Positions 6,643-13,974 of a DNA stretch of 18,539 bases are shown here, in pieces. Position numbers and translations under genes: made by a program. Under the pieces are notes generated by a model, which was given only the letters and a program-made list of their open reading frames with translations, was not told the DNA's origin and ran no database searches. Numbering within the stretch: the stretch's first letter is position 1; each line of letters starts with the position of its first letter. The DNA is from Verrucomicrobia subdivision 3 bacterium UBA7542 (lineage in GTDB: Bacteria > Verrucomicrobiota > Verrucomicrobiia > Limisphaerales > UBA11358): positions 1 through 18,539 of the forward strand of contig DLMG01000180.1 of assembly GCA_002479245.1 (NCBI GenBank), in the 5' to 3' direction.

Positions 6643-8487
6643 TCATTGAACTATACGGATTGTCCAGAAGTCGCTGGCCAGATTATCGTCGGTCACATAG
6701 GCATAGGGCAAGGTAAAATAACCCTTCATGCCCCATTTGCCGCCCCACGAGTTGCGAACGACGAACCACTGCCGGGCATCGTCGTAACCGACGCCGGCAA
6801 CGGCATGGCCGCCAATGGCTCGCTCGCCGGATTTCGGCAGCGACGCGTGCCCGGTCCGGGCCACTTGCGCGCTTTCAAAACTTTCGTAAACCGTGAATCC
6901 GAACACGAACGGATAGCCCGACGCAAGGCAACCCTTGAGCTGGCTGAGAATCGGCGTCAGGCGCTGATACAAAATGGCCCGGTATTTCAGCGCGTCAGCG
7001 TAGCATCGGGGCGCCGGCCTGGTTTTGAACCGGGCGATGACATAGGGCCACTCGGTTTCCGGACAATCGCCCTGCTTGGCCACGCTCTTGATGCCGTCGC
7101 GAATTTGCGCGCCGCTGTCGGAATCAATCGTGTGTTCGATGGCGCGTTCGTTGTAATAAATGAACAGGCGCGACGGCGTGAAAATCTGCGCGAGCGTTTG
7201 CTTCATCCGGTCAAACTCGATGGCTCCGGCAATGGCGTTGGCGGTGCAATTGTGAACTCCAATTCCTTCTGCGGTGTAAGACCGGTCTCCTTCAACAGAA
7301 AGATTGAAAACCTGTCCTGAAAATTTTTCCTGATTTATGCTCCCAACCTTTCGCCAGCAGTGCGTTTCATCTTGCTCGACTCGATAGTTGTCCGACTTGG
7401 AGCAAACCTCAACCGTCCAACGCGGTTGTCTCATTTTAACACCTCTGCTTTGGGTCGCTTTTCCCCAATTTATTGACGGTCTATGACCAATGGCAGTCGC
7501 TATATTGAACATTGAAAGCGCAAGATCGTGTGAAATGGAAACTCCAGAATCACCCCTTCTCTTGTTTTTCCAGCCGTCACCGTCCATCCACCCGCCAAAC
7601 ATCGCTTCCATGAAATTAACGGGAGCACTCGCAATATCAGGATGAAGTCTTTTCATCCCCGCTCCGGTGGAACAAAGGCTTTCAAAAAACTTGGCCCAAG
7701 CCGTCCCGTAAACGATCACCTTGACGGCACTGTTTCCGCGCATTTGCGTTCTTGCTTCAACGCCAAGCTCTGACTTTAAAAGAGAAATCAATTCTTCAAC
7801 CAGAGTGTCCCTTTCGTCATATCCTAAAGTCCAAACCACTTTGCCCGAATCGGTATTCCCTTCCGCCAAAAATAACCCAACGATACGCCCGAATGCAGGC
7901 GTCAGTTTAATGGTGTCTGGAATTGCTGTAACCGTCGCAATAGCAGAAGCCCTGCCCATAACGCCTGAATAATTTCGCTTTCCAATTCCCTTGATGCGTT
8001 GCCTCCAAGCAACGTGAGACTCGGTGTAAATCACGTCGCTTTGTTTTGGAAGGTATCGAGGGATTGCAACAAAATCGTCTGGTTTTAATTCTTTGGCTTT
8101 CACATAACCGCGATTCTTCGTAAGCACGGGGTGTTCAGGGGTAAGCCGAAGAAAATTATGGCCCCAAAGCTCTAAACGAATAACATCACCGATAAAATCC
8201 CTGCCCCTAATGGAAAGAACACGACCAATCCTGCCCTCTGCAGTGAGAACTTTTTCCAGAGGGCGAACAAACTCTATCGGTCGGTTGGTTCCATCTTCCA
8301 TCCTCACTCGTGTTCCAGGCGGAAAACAACTGCCGAGCTGGCCTTGATCATAGACCGGCGGGCATTGCGGGCGAAGGTCAACTTTGGCCGGCAATACGCC
8401 GGCCAGTTCCACCGGTGCGGCGTAAAAATGGTCGCGCTGATCCGGCAAATCGGGCAGCCAGCCGTAACGAGCAATCTTGTAGCTCAT
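6643..8487 (-). CDS. C1A (papain-family) cysteine peptidase precursor interrupted by an intein
   Basis: The 614-residue precursor has extein residues 1-53 and 414-614 around a 360-residue intein (54-413). Joined, the exteins give a 254-residue papain-like enzyme: YGWLPDLPDQRDH (8-20), VDLRP (36-40), VYDQGQLGS, then C414 TANAIAGAIEF. Gln48 is the oxyanion-hole glutamine six residues before the nucleophile, as in papain. His561 in GGHAVAGVGY and Asn579 in VVRNSWGGKWG complete the triad. The family hydrolyses peptide bonds through a cysteine thiolate. There is no signal peptide, so it probably acts in the cytosol, and no inhibitory pro-domain is visible. The intein separates Ser53 from catalytic Cys414, so the unspliced chain lacks a contiguous active site. 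The HU-like gene follows after 37 bases. The start ATG at 8487 has no strong Shine-Dalgarno. Confidence 0.93.
   Translation of the reverse strand: MSYKIARYGWLPDLPDQRDHFYAAPVELAGVLPAKVDLRPQCPPVYDQGQLGSCFPPGTRVRMEDGTNRPIEFVRPLEKVLTAEGRIGRVLSIRGRDFIGDVIRLELWGHNFLRLTPEHPVLTKNRGYVKAKELKPDDFVAIPRYLPKQSDVIYTESHVAWRQRIKGIGKRNYSGVMGRASAIATVTAIPDTIKLTPAFGRIVGLFLAEGNTDSGKVVWTLGYDERDTLVEELISLLKSELGVEARTQMRGNSAVKVIVYGTAWAKFFESLCSTGAGMKRLHPDIASAPVNFMEAMFGGWMDGDGWKNKRRGDSGVSISHDLALSMFNIATAIGHRPSINWGKATQSRGVKMRQPRWTVEVCSKSDNYRVEQDETHCWRKVGSINQEKFSGQVFNLSVEGDRSYTAEGIGVHNCTANAIAGAIEFDRMKQTLAQIFTPSRLFIYYNERAIEHTIDSDSGAQIRDGIKSVAKQGDCPETEWPYVIARFKTRPAPRCYADALKYRAILYQRLTPILSQLKGCLASGYPFVFGFTVYESFESAQVARTGHASLPKSGERAIGGHAVAGVGYDDARQWFVVRNSWGGKWGMKGYFTLPYAYVTDDNLASDFWTIRIVQ
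7249..8328 (-). mobile_element. LAGLIDADG intein (360 residues) inserted before the catalytic cysteine
   Basis: Begins at Cys54 (block A, CFPPGTRVRMEDG) and ends at Asn413. Block B has Thr116-Pro-Glu-His119 (LTPEHPVLT). Block F reads VFNLSVEGDRSYTAEGIGVH, and block G is VHN followed by Cys414 as +1. These are all residues of class 1 splicing: Cys1, block-B TxxH, penultimate His, terminal Asn, +1 Cys. Between them lie two LAGLIDADG motifs, IVGLFLAEGN (202-211, acidic Glu209) and FGGWMDGDGW (297-306, acidic Asp304), so the homing endonuclease may still be active. Base composition differs from the host gene: the line at 7321-7380 has 27 G/C of 60 and 7861-7920 has 30 of 60, against 36 of 60 for the extein line at 7021-7080. 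This fits horizontal arrival. Confidence 0.93.
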
Positions 8488-8605
8488 AAGTTATGTTGCC
8501 GCTTCTTAAATCAAACGCTGTCTTTGAATTATTGAAGTTGACCGGACTTGTCCACAACAAAAGCGAAATCGGTTGAACCGCGTCCTTGGGCACTGCGATG
8601 GGAAC

Positions 8606-8630
8606 GCCGTCCCGCTCGAAGCGGGACGGC
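8606..8630. repeat. Perfect 10-bp hairpin, REP-like
   Basis: GCCGTCCCGC (8606-8615), loop TCGAA, GCGGGACGGC (8621-8630). No U-run follows on either strand, so it is not a standard terminator. It lies in the divergent gap between the peptidase gene (-) and the cyclase gene (+). The remainder of that gap, 8488-8605 and 8883-8938, must hold the promoters of both, but I see no convincing boxes. Confidence 0.6.
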
Positions 8631-8655
8631 AGCGGGCGCGCAGTGATTAAATGTT

Positions 8656-8882
8656 CTGCCGGATAAATCCGGCATTCCTGCCGAAACGATGCAATCTGGC
8701 TTGTCGTGGTGTCAAGGGCGTGTTGCCCAAATCGATTTCGGTGACGGCGGAGCGCGGCTCTGTGAGCCGCAGCACGTTCAACCGTTCGAAAACCCATGGA
8801 ATATCCTGCGCCCGTTCGGCTCTCCGTGCTGCTGCGGGTCGCAGACCCGCGCTCCGTTCCATTTGGGCAACACGCCCTCAAG
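8656..8882. repeat. Compound intergenic repeat, copy B
   Basis: The same design as 6011-6240. A GCCGGATAAATCCGGC hairpin with flanks matching copy A (8656-8678) is followed by a perfect 17-bp inverted repeat GGGCGTGTTGCCCAAAT (8716-8732) and ATTTGGGCAACACGCCC (8861-8877). The middle differs from copy A and holds hairpins GCGGCTC-tgt-GAGCCGC and GCGGGTC-gca-GACCCGC. It lies directly upstream of the cyclase start and produces a spurious in-frame 5' extension of that gene. Confidence 0.75.
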
Positions 8883-8938
8883 ATGCGCCTCCAAACTGGC
8901 ACTTAAATCTTTACAGTTTGGGCGCGAATTCGCAGAGT

Positions 8939-11005
8939 ATGCGTGTGATTGAAAGCAGCTCAAGGGTTCAACCGGCGCAGTCGTCTCCGGTAACCCGTTT
9001 GCAAACGGATTTTGCCCGGGATTTGGAAACCGCCATTCTGCGGGCGCAGAAAAATCTGCTCCATTTGCAGCGGCCGGAAGGCTACTGGATCGGCGAATTG
9101 ATGGTGGATTCCACGATCGTCTCGGATACGGTGGCCTATCATCATTGGAACGGAAAGGTAGATCCCGAATGGCAGCGCAAGGCGGTCAATCACATCTTCT
9201 CGATGCAATTGTCCGACGGCGGCTGGAACATTTATTACGGCGGCCCGTCGGAAGTGAATGCCACCATCAAGGCCTACCTCGCGCTCAAACTTGCCGGCGT
9301 GCCCGTTACCGACCCGCGCATGCTCAAGGCGCGCGAAATGGCGCTCCACCTCGGCGGCGTGCCGCGGATGAACACGTTTTCCAAATTGCATCTCGCGCTG
9401 CTCGGACTGTTTCCTTGGGAATACGTCCCGACCATCCCCTGTGAAGTGATGCCCCTCGGCAAATGGTTTCACGTGTATTTCTGGGAGATGAGCAACTGGT
9501 CGCGCGCCATGCTCGTGCCGCTGGCCATCATCAACCATTTCAAGCCCATCCGACCGGTCAAGGTGGATTTGGATGAGCTTTATCCCGAAGGCATTCACGA
9601 ACGCGACCTCGCGCTCGCGCCCGATCCGGAGACGATTTCGTGGCGCAATTTTTTCCTGTGGCTGGATCGCCTGCACAAATTCGCGGAATGGTTCGCCGAA
9701 CACAAAATTCATCCCTTCCGCAAACACGCGCTGAAAATCGCCGAGCAATGGATGCTCGAACGTTTTGAAGGTTCGGACGGTCTCGCGGCAATTTTCCCCG
9801 CAATACTTAATTCGCTCATTGCGCTCAAGGCGCTCGGTTATCCGGACGACCACCCGCAAGTCATCCGCGCCGCGCAGGAATTGAAAAAATTGGAGCACGA
9901 AACCGACCACGCCGTGCGCATCGAACCGTGCCTCTCGCCGGTCTGGGACACGGCCATCGTCGCCATCTGCCTGCATGAATCCGGCATCCCGGAAAATCAT
10001 CCGGCGTTGAAACGGTCCGTGGAATGGTTGATGACAAAGGAAATCCGTTTTCGCGGCGACTGGATCCACAAAAATCCGGCGGCCGTCGAACCGAGCGGCT
10101 GGGTCTTCGAATTCAACAACCAGTGGAATCCAGACGTGGACGACACCGCGATGGTGCTGCTCGCGCTGCGAAAAATTCCGACGGACGACCCGGATAAACG
10201 CGACGAATGTTTCCAGCGCGGCTTGAGGTGGATGATGACGTTCCAGTGCAAGGACGGCGGCTGGGCGGCATTCGACAAGGATTGCACCAAAAACATCCTG
10301 GAAAAGGTCCCGTTCGCCGACCACAACGCCATGCTCGACCCCGAATGCGCCGACATCACCGCGCGCATCCTGGAATTGCTCGGTTACGAAGGCTGGAACC
10401 CCGACCATCACCAAATTCGCGACGCGCTGGATTACATCCGCGAGCAGCAGGAAGAGGACGGTTCCTGGTATGGCCGCTGGGGCGTGAATTACATCTACGG
10501 CACGTGGCAGGTGTTGCGCGGGTTGCGCGCGATGAACCTGGACATGCACCAGCCGTGGCTGCTCAAGGCGCGCACGTGGCTCGAAAGCGTCCAGCACAAG
10601 GACGGCGGCTGGGGCGAACGTTGCAACACCTATGACGATCCGGTTTTCAAAGGCCGCGGCCCCAGCACCGCGTCGCAAACCGCCTGGGCCGTCATGGGGT
10701 TATGCGCATTTGACGATCCGGACAATCCCGCGCTCAAACGCGGCATCGAGTATTTGATTCGCAGGCAAAATCCCGACGGTTCCTGGACGGAAAAAGAAAT
10801 TACCGGCACCGGTTTTCCGAAGGTTTTCTATTTGAAATACGACATGTATCGCAACGCCTGGCCGCTGCTCGCCTTCGCCACCTATCGCAAAATCCTCGAA
10901 CGCGCCAACGTTCAACGCCAGGGCAGCGTTGATGGCCAGCCTCATCCGGGCATGGACAATTCGCCCAGCACCGCTCAAAAACAATCGCTCTGGCAGCCAA
11001 CGTAA
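8939..11005 (+). CDS. shc: Squalene-hopene cyclase
   Basis: 688 residues when started at ATG 8939, a normal length for the family. The frame is open back to 8651, but those 96 codons translate the compound repeat, and family similarity starts only at about DLETAILRAQKNLLHLQRPE. The enzyme cyclises squalene to hopene/hopanol at the cytoplasmic membrane for hopanoid synthesis. The catalytic motif DVDDTA is at 399-404 (Asp401 is the expected general acid). Several QW-type repeats are visible, such as GYWIGELMVDS, SDGGWNIYYGG, KDGGWAAFDKDC, EDGSWYGRWGVNYIYGTW, KDGGWGERCNTYDD and PDGSWTEKEITGTGFP. Only a weak purine stretch (CAGAG) precedes the ATG. No other hopanoid gene is adjacent. The codon bias leaves a long antisense frame that I consider a shadow. 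Confidence 0.96.
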   Translation: MRVIESSSRVQPAQSSPVTRLQTDFARDLETAILRAQKNLLHLQRPEGYWIGELMVDSTIVSDTVAYHHWNGKVDPEWQRKAVNHIFSMQLSDGGWNIYYGGPSEVNATIKAYLALKLAGVPVTDPRMLKAREMALHLGGVPRMNTFSKLHLALLGLFPWEYVPTIPCEVMPLGKWFHVYFWEMSNWSRAMLVPLAIINHFKPIRPVKVDLDELYPEGIHERDLALAPDPETISWRNFFLWLDRLHKFAEWFAEHKIHPFRKHALKIAEQWMLERFEGSDGLAAIFPAILNSLIALKALGYPDDHPQVIRAAQELKKLEHETDHAVRIEPCLSPVWDTAIVAICLHESGIPENHPALKRSVEWLMTKEIRFRGDWIHKNPAAVEPSGWVFEFNNQWNPDVDDTAMVLLALRKIPTDDPDKRDECFQRGLRWMMTFQCKDGGWAAFDKDCTKNILEKVPFADHNAMLDPECADITARILELLGYEGWNPDHHQIRDALDYIREQQEEDGSWYGRWGVNYIYGTWQVLRGLRAMNLDMHQPWLLKARTWLESVQHKDGGWGERCNTYDDPVFKGRGPSTASQTAWAVMGLCAFDDPDNPALKRGIEYLIRRQNPDGSWTEKEITGTGFPKVFYLKYDMYRNAWPLLAFATYRKILERANVQRQGSVDGQPHPGMDNSPSTAQKQSLWQPT

Positions 11006-11034
11006 GGAGGCTCATTTCAGGAGCAGGAATCGGA

Positions 11035-13302
11035 ATGAAAAATATGAAGAACAGATGGATAATGATAGCGGGGGTCATCACAGCGATGGCCGTAACAAGC
11101 GTTCAAGCAACTCCGATCACGGGTGGAATCTCTCTCTCAGGGGATTATACCGTGAATAATGGTGGTAATTTGAATATAGCGACCGCCTTCACCAGTTTTA
11201 CCGGGGTTGAAGTGACGAGTATGGGAGGGAGTTACGTTGGAGCAGGCATTACCATGTACACGCCAGGCAGCGTTACAATGAACGCTTTCAGTTTCAATCC
11301 ATTTCCAGTACTGGGGTTAAGCCCGCTGTGGACGACAACCGTGGGTACTCTCGCTTCCTTTGACTTGTTCTCGCCCATCTCGGTTGTTCAGGGTAGCGAC
11401 GCACTTACCCTTAGTGGGGTGGGAATACTGCATTTGGCTGGCTATGATCCAACTCCCGGGACGTGGGTATTCACAGCAAATCAGGGAGGCGATTCATTCT
11501 CGTTTTCACTGTCCTGCGCTTCCGCCAATCCGACAAACTTTCCTAATATCAGCAAGCAGCCCGTCAGCCAATTCGTTTCAAGCGGTACATCCGCCTCTTT
11601 CAGTGTCACGGCATCTGGGGCTCAACCTTTACGTTACCAGTGGCAGTTCAACGGGCAAAACATTTCCAATGCAACCAATGCCACTTTGAATTTGAATTCG
11701 GTCACGGCGACAAATTCCGGAGGCTATTCCGTCGTCGTGTCTAATCCGTATGGTTCCGTCACCAGCTCAACGGCTGCTCTAAAATTATTGGCCGTTGACA
11801 CCACCGTTCCGTGTTATCTGATGACGGCGACGCCCTTGCCGGACAGACAACCCGGCAAAAATAATCTCGTGCTCGTGACGCACGGCTGGGCACCCGGTTC
11901 GACAGAGCCTCCACCGCCACAATGGGTCTCGGATTTGTGCAGTAATTTACAAACGCGAGTGCCGAGTGACTGGCAGGTCGTTCCCTATTTTTGGGTTGAC
12001 CAAGCCTGGACGTATCCGGGCAATATGATTTCTCTGGAAAACAGCGTTCTCGGCAACGCGCAAAATATCGGCACGCAAATCGGCAGGCAAATTGACGAAC
12101 AAGGCTGGCAGCACGTTCATCTCATCGCTCACAGCGCGGGTTCGGCATTGATTCAATCGGCGGCGGATGCCATTCGCAGCGAAAATCCAAGCATCGTCAT
12201 TCATACGACTTTTTTGGATCCTTTTCTGGGATTAGACGGTCGCGGAGTTTCTTGGTATGGCTCAAATGCCGATTGGTCGGACAATTATTACGATCAAGAC
12301 GCGGCGACCGGCGTGTTCACGCAAGGAGGATTACCAAACGCATACAATGTTGACGTAAGCTGGCTCTATCCGAATTACACGAAAGTGCCATACGGTATCA
12401 TCGGTCAATATGTGGCTTATGCCACACACGATTGGCCGCATGATTTCTTCAATGAAACGGTCACAAACATTTCAGCTTCATGGTGCGGCACGAATTATGG
12501 TTTTGCTTTGAGCGAGGAGGGCAGCCGGTGGTCAGACACGACGAGCGATACGCCTGGAAATGTTCCGCTCGTTCTTTGCGGCTCGTCTTGCGCCGTTCCG
12601 GTTCAAACGCAACCAATAGTTCTTTTCGACGTTGTGGATGTTGTGGAAGGGGCGTGGAGCGCCGGTGCAACTTTGGTTGGCAACGCCGGATTTATCTTAA
12701 ACAGCTCGGTATCTGTATTTTCGCCTAGTGCAAAATTTCAGCCCAATGGTTCGCCAATTCAGCCGGCCATTTCGACCAATAGCACCGGCACGACTGCATG
12801 GCTGGCTGCGGGCTTGACGATTACCAACGCGGTAAATTTCATCCAGTTTGACGCGGCATTTACCGACACGAACAATGCGGAAGGGTTGCTGACGGTTTTG
12901 TGGGACACGAATCAAATCGGCACGGTGGATGAGCGCGTCGTATCGCCGGACTTGCAGACTTACCGATTCTTTTTACCGAACACGGTCACAAACGGCGTTT
13001 ATGTGCTTGGCTTCCGGCTTGATTCGTTTGACAACACTTCATCAAGTATCACTGTGACCAACGTGGTGACTGGATTTGTCGGAATCACCACGCCGCTTAC
13101 GCTCGGCATTTCGATAACAAACACCACCCCGCTTTTGCAACTGACTGGCGCATCCAATTACAATTACCTCGTGGAAAGTTCAACGAACCTTGTTGATTGG
13201 ACGCCGACAGCTTTGCTCGTGAACTCGAACGGCATGATACAATTCACCGATACCACCGTGACCAATTCGAGCACGCGGTTTTATCGGGCGGTGCTGCCGT
13301 AG
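11035..13302 (+). CDS. Large secreted protein: PEP-CTERM-like N-domain, Ig-like domain, lipase-like alpha/beta hydrolase, C-terminal module
   Basis: 755 residues. The signal peptide is 1-25 (MKNMKNRWIMIAGVITAMAV, TSVQA). Residues 26-160 are Gly/Ser/Thr rich with LSGVGILHLAGYDPTPGTWV (126-145), the fold usually seen in PEP-CTERM proteins. Residues 170-252 are an Ig-like domain (ISKQPVSQFVSSGTSASFSV, YQWQFNGQNI, NSGGYSVVVSNPYGS). Residues 275-480 resemble an alpha/beta hydrolase: LVLVTHGWAPGS (278-289) as the oxyanion strand, the elbow LIAHSAGSA (363-371) with Ser367, Asp395 in FLDPF, and His465 or His469. The remainder is beta-rich and ends with the ESSTNLVDW ... FTDTTVT ... RFYRAVLP module typical of verrucomicrobial secreted proteins. 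AGGAG at 11019-11023 lies 11 bases before the ATG; a stronger AAGGAGG at 11004-11010 is too far. The gene starts 29 bases after shc. Substrate unknown. Confidence 0.8.
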   Translation: MKNMKNRWIMIAGVITAMAVTSVQATPITGGISLSGDYTVNNGGNLNIATAFTSFTGVEVTSMGGSYVGAGITMYTPGSVTMNAFSFNPFPVLGLSPLWTTTVGTLASFDLFSPISVVQGSDALTLSGVGILHLAGYDPTPGTWVFTANQGGDSFSFSLSCASANPTNFPNISKQPVSQFVSSGTSASFSVTASGAQPLRYQWQFNGQNISNATNATLNLNSVTATNSGGYSVVVSNPYGSVTSSTAALKLLAVDTTVPCYLMTATPLPDRQPGKNNLVLVTHGWAPGSTEPPPPQWVSDLCSNLQTRVPSDWQVVPYFWVDQAWTYPGNMISLENSVLGNAQNIGTQIGRQIDEQGWQHVHLIAHSAGSALIQSAADAIRSENPSIVIHTTFLDPFLGLDGRGVSWYGSNADWSDNYYDQDAATGVFTQGGLPNAYNVDVSWLYPNYTKVPYGIIGQYVAYATHDWPHDFFNETVTNISASWCGTNYGFALSEEGSRWSDTTSDTPGNVPLVLCGSSCAVPVQTQPIVLFDVVDVVEGAWSAGATLVGNAGFILNSSVSVFSPSAKFQPNGSPIQPAISTNSTGTTAWLAAGLTITNAVNFIQFDAAFTDTNNAEGLLTVLWDTNQIGTVDERVVSPDLQTYRFFLPNTVTNGVYVLGFRLDSFDNTSSSITVTNVVTGFVGITTPLTLGISITNTTPLLQLTGASNYNYLVESSTNLVDWTPTALLVNSNGMIQFTDTTVTNSSTRFYRAVLP

Positions 13303-13404
13303 CTTGAAGAATCGGGTCAACGTGCGCGTGCAGTGCAATAGAACAAGCATCGCGCCGCTGATCCAGTCAGTCCAGTTTGACTGCTTGGTTCAGCATGGCG
13401 GGAG

Positions 13405-13974
13405 TTAAACATCAATTCCGAAAATCAAAACCGGGATGTCAATGTCCGCCTTGCCTCGTTTCTCCAAGTCCCAGACGAACTGCTCAAAATAACTAACGCC
13501 GCTGCTCATCTCATCAGCCATCGCTTTCACGGGAACGACCTCGATGCCGGTGTCAATGAATCCGAGGTTTCGGAAGATGGTCATCTTGGCTGCGACGTTA
13601 TAAACCATAAACGAATATTTACCGAACTGCACCTCAACGCCGAGTTTACGCTTCACGAAATCCATTTCTCGAAACGCGCCTTTGCGCAGTTTTTTGGGCT
13701 TGTAATTCTTCACGTAAAATTCAGTTGGGTATTCGCATTTGACCCGAATCGATTTCCAACCCAATGGCCCAAGCTGCACCTTGAACGCTTCGTTCAGCGC
13801 AACTGGCGAGTAGAGCATGTCGCCCGGCATTGTCTTTTCCTCGCTCTCCTTCGTCTTGCAAGCCAACGCGTCAATCTTAGTAATGGCGCGCTCGACCTCT
13901 TTGCGAAGGTCGGCATATTTCCGCTTCACCACGGTTTCACCGTTGTTGAACGAGTAAATGCCGGCAATTTTCAC
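13405..13974 (-). CDS. Type II restriction endonuclease, BglII/BstYI-like
   Basis: 189 residues from a GTG start at 13974. An upstream ATG at 14013 is in frame, but the GTG overlaps the methyltransferase stop as GTGA and has AAGGAG at 13980-13985 with 5-base spacing, so I prefer it. The catalytic segment MDFVKRKLGVEVQFGKYSF carries Asp105, Glu114 and Gln116. The D-(8)-E-V-Q spacing is the same as in BglII as I recall it (Asp84, Glu93, Gln95). Further family features are MVYNVAAKMTIFRNLGFID and MSSGVSYFEQFVWDLEKRG. The enzyme would cut unmethylated DNA with Mg2+. Target AGATCT or RGATCY is inference from family resemblance. The partner methyltransferase lies immediately upstream on the same strand. 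Confidence 0.85.
   Translation of the reverse strand: MKIAGIYSFNNGETVVKRKYADLRKEVERAITKIDALACKTKESEEKTMPGDMLYSPVALNEAFKVQLGPLGWKSIRVKCEYPTEFYVKNYKPKKLRKGAFREMDFVKRKLGVEVQFGKYSFMVYNVAAKMTIFRNLGFIDTGIEVVPVKAMADEMSSGVSYFEQFVWDLEKRGKADIDIPVLIFGIDV

Noticed and set aside
7249..8328. Hedgehog/BIL-type self-cleaving Hint domain instead of an intein
   Set aside because: The terminal His-Asn followed by Cys, restoration of a papain active site on joining, and an embedded LAGLIDADG domain all indicate a splicing intein.
8960..10678. 572-codon open frame antisense to the cyclase gene
   Set aside because: Composition artefact of GC-rich codon bias; the Arg/Ala/His/Val-rich product has no domain, and the plus strand is clearly squalene-hopene cyclase.
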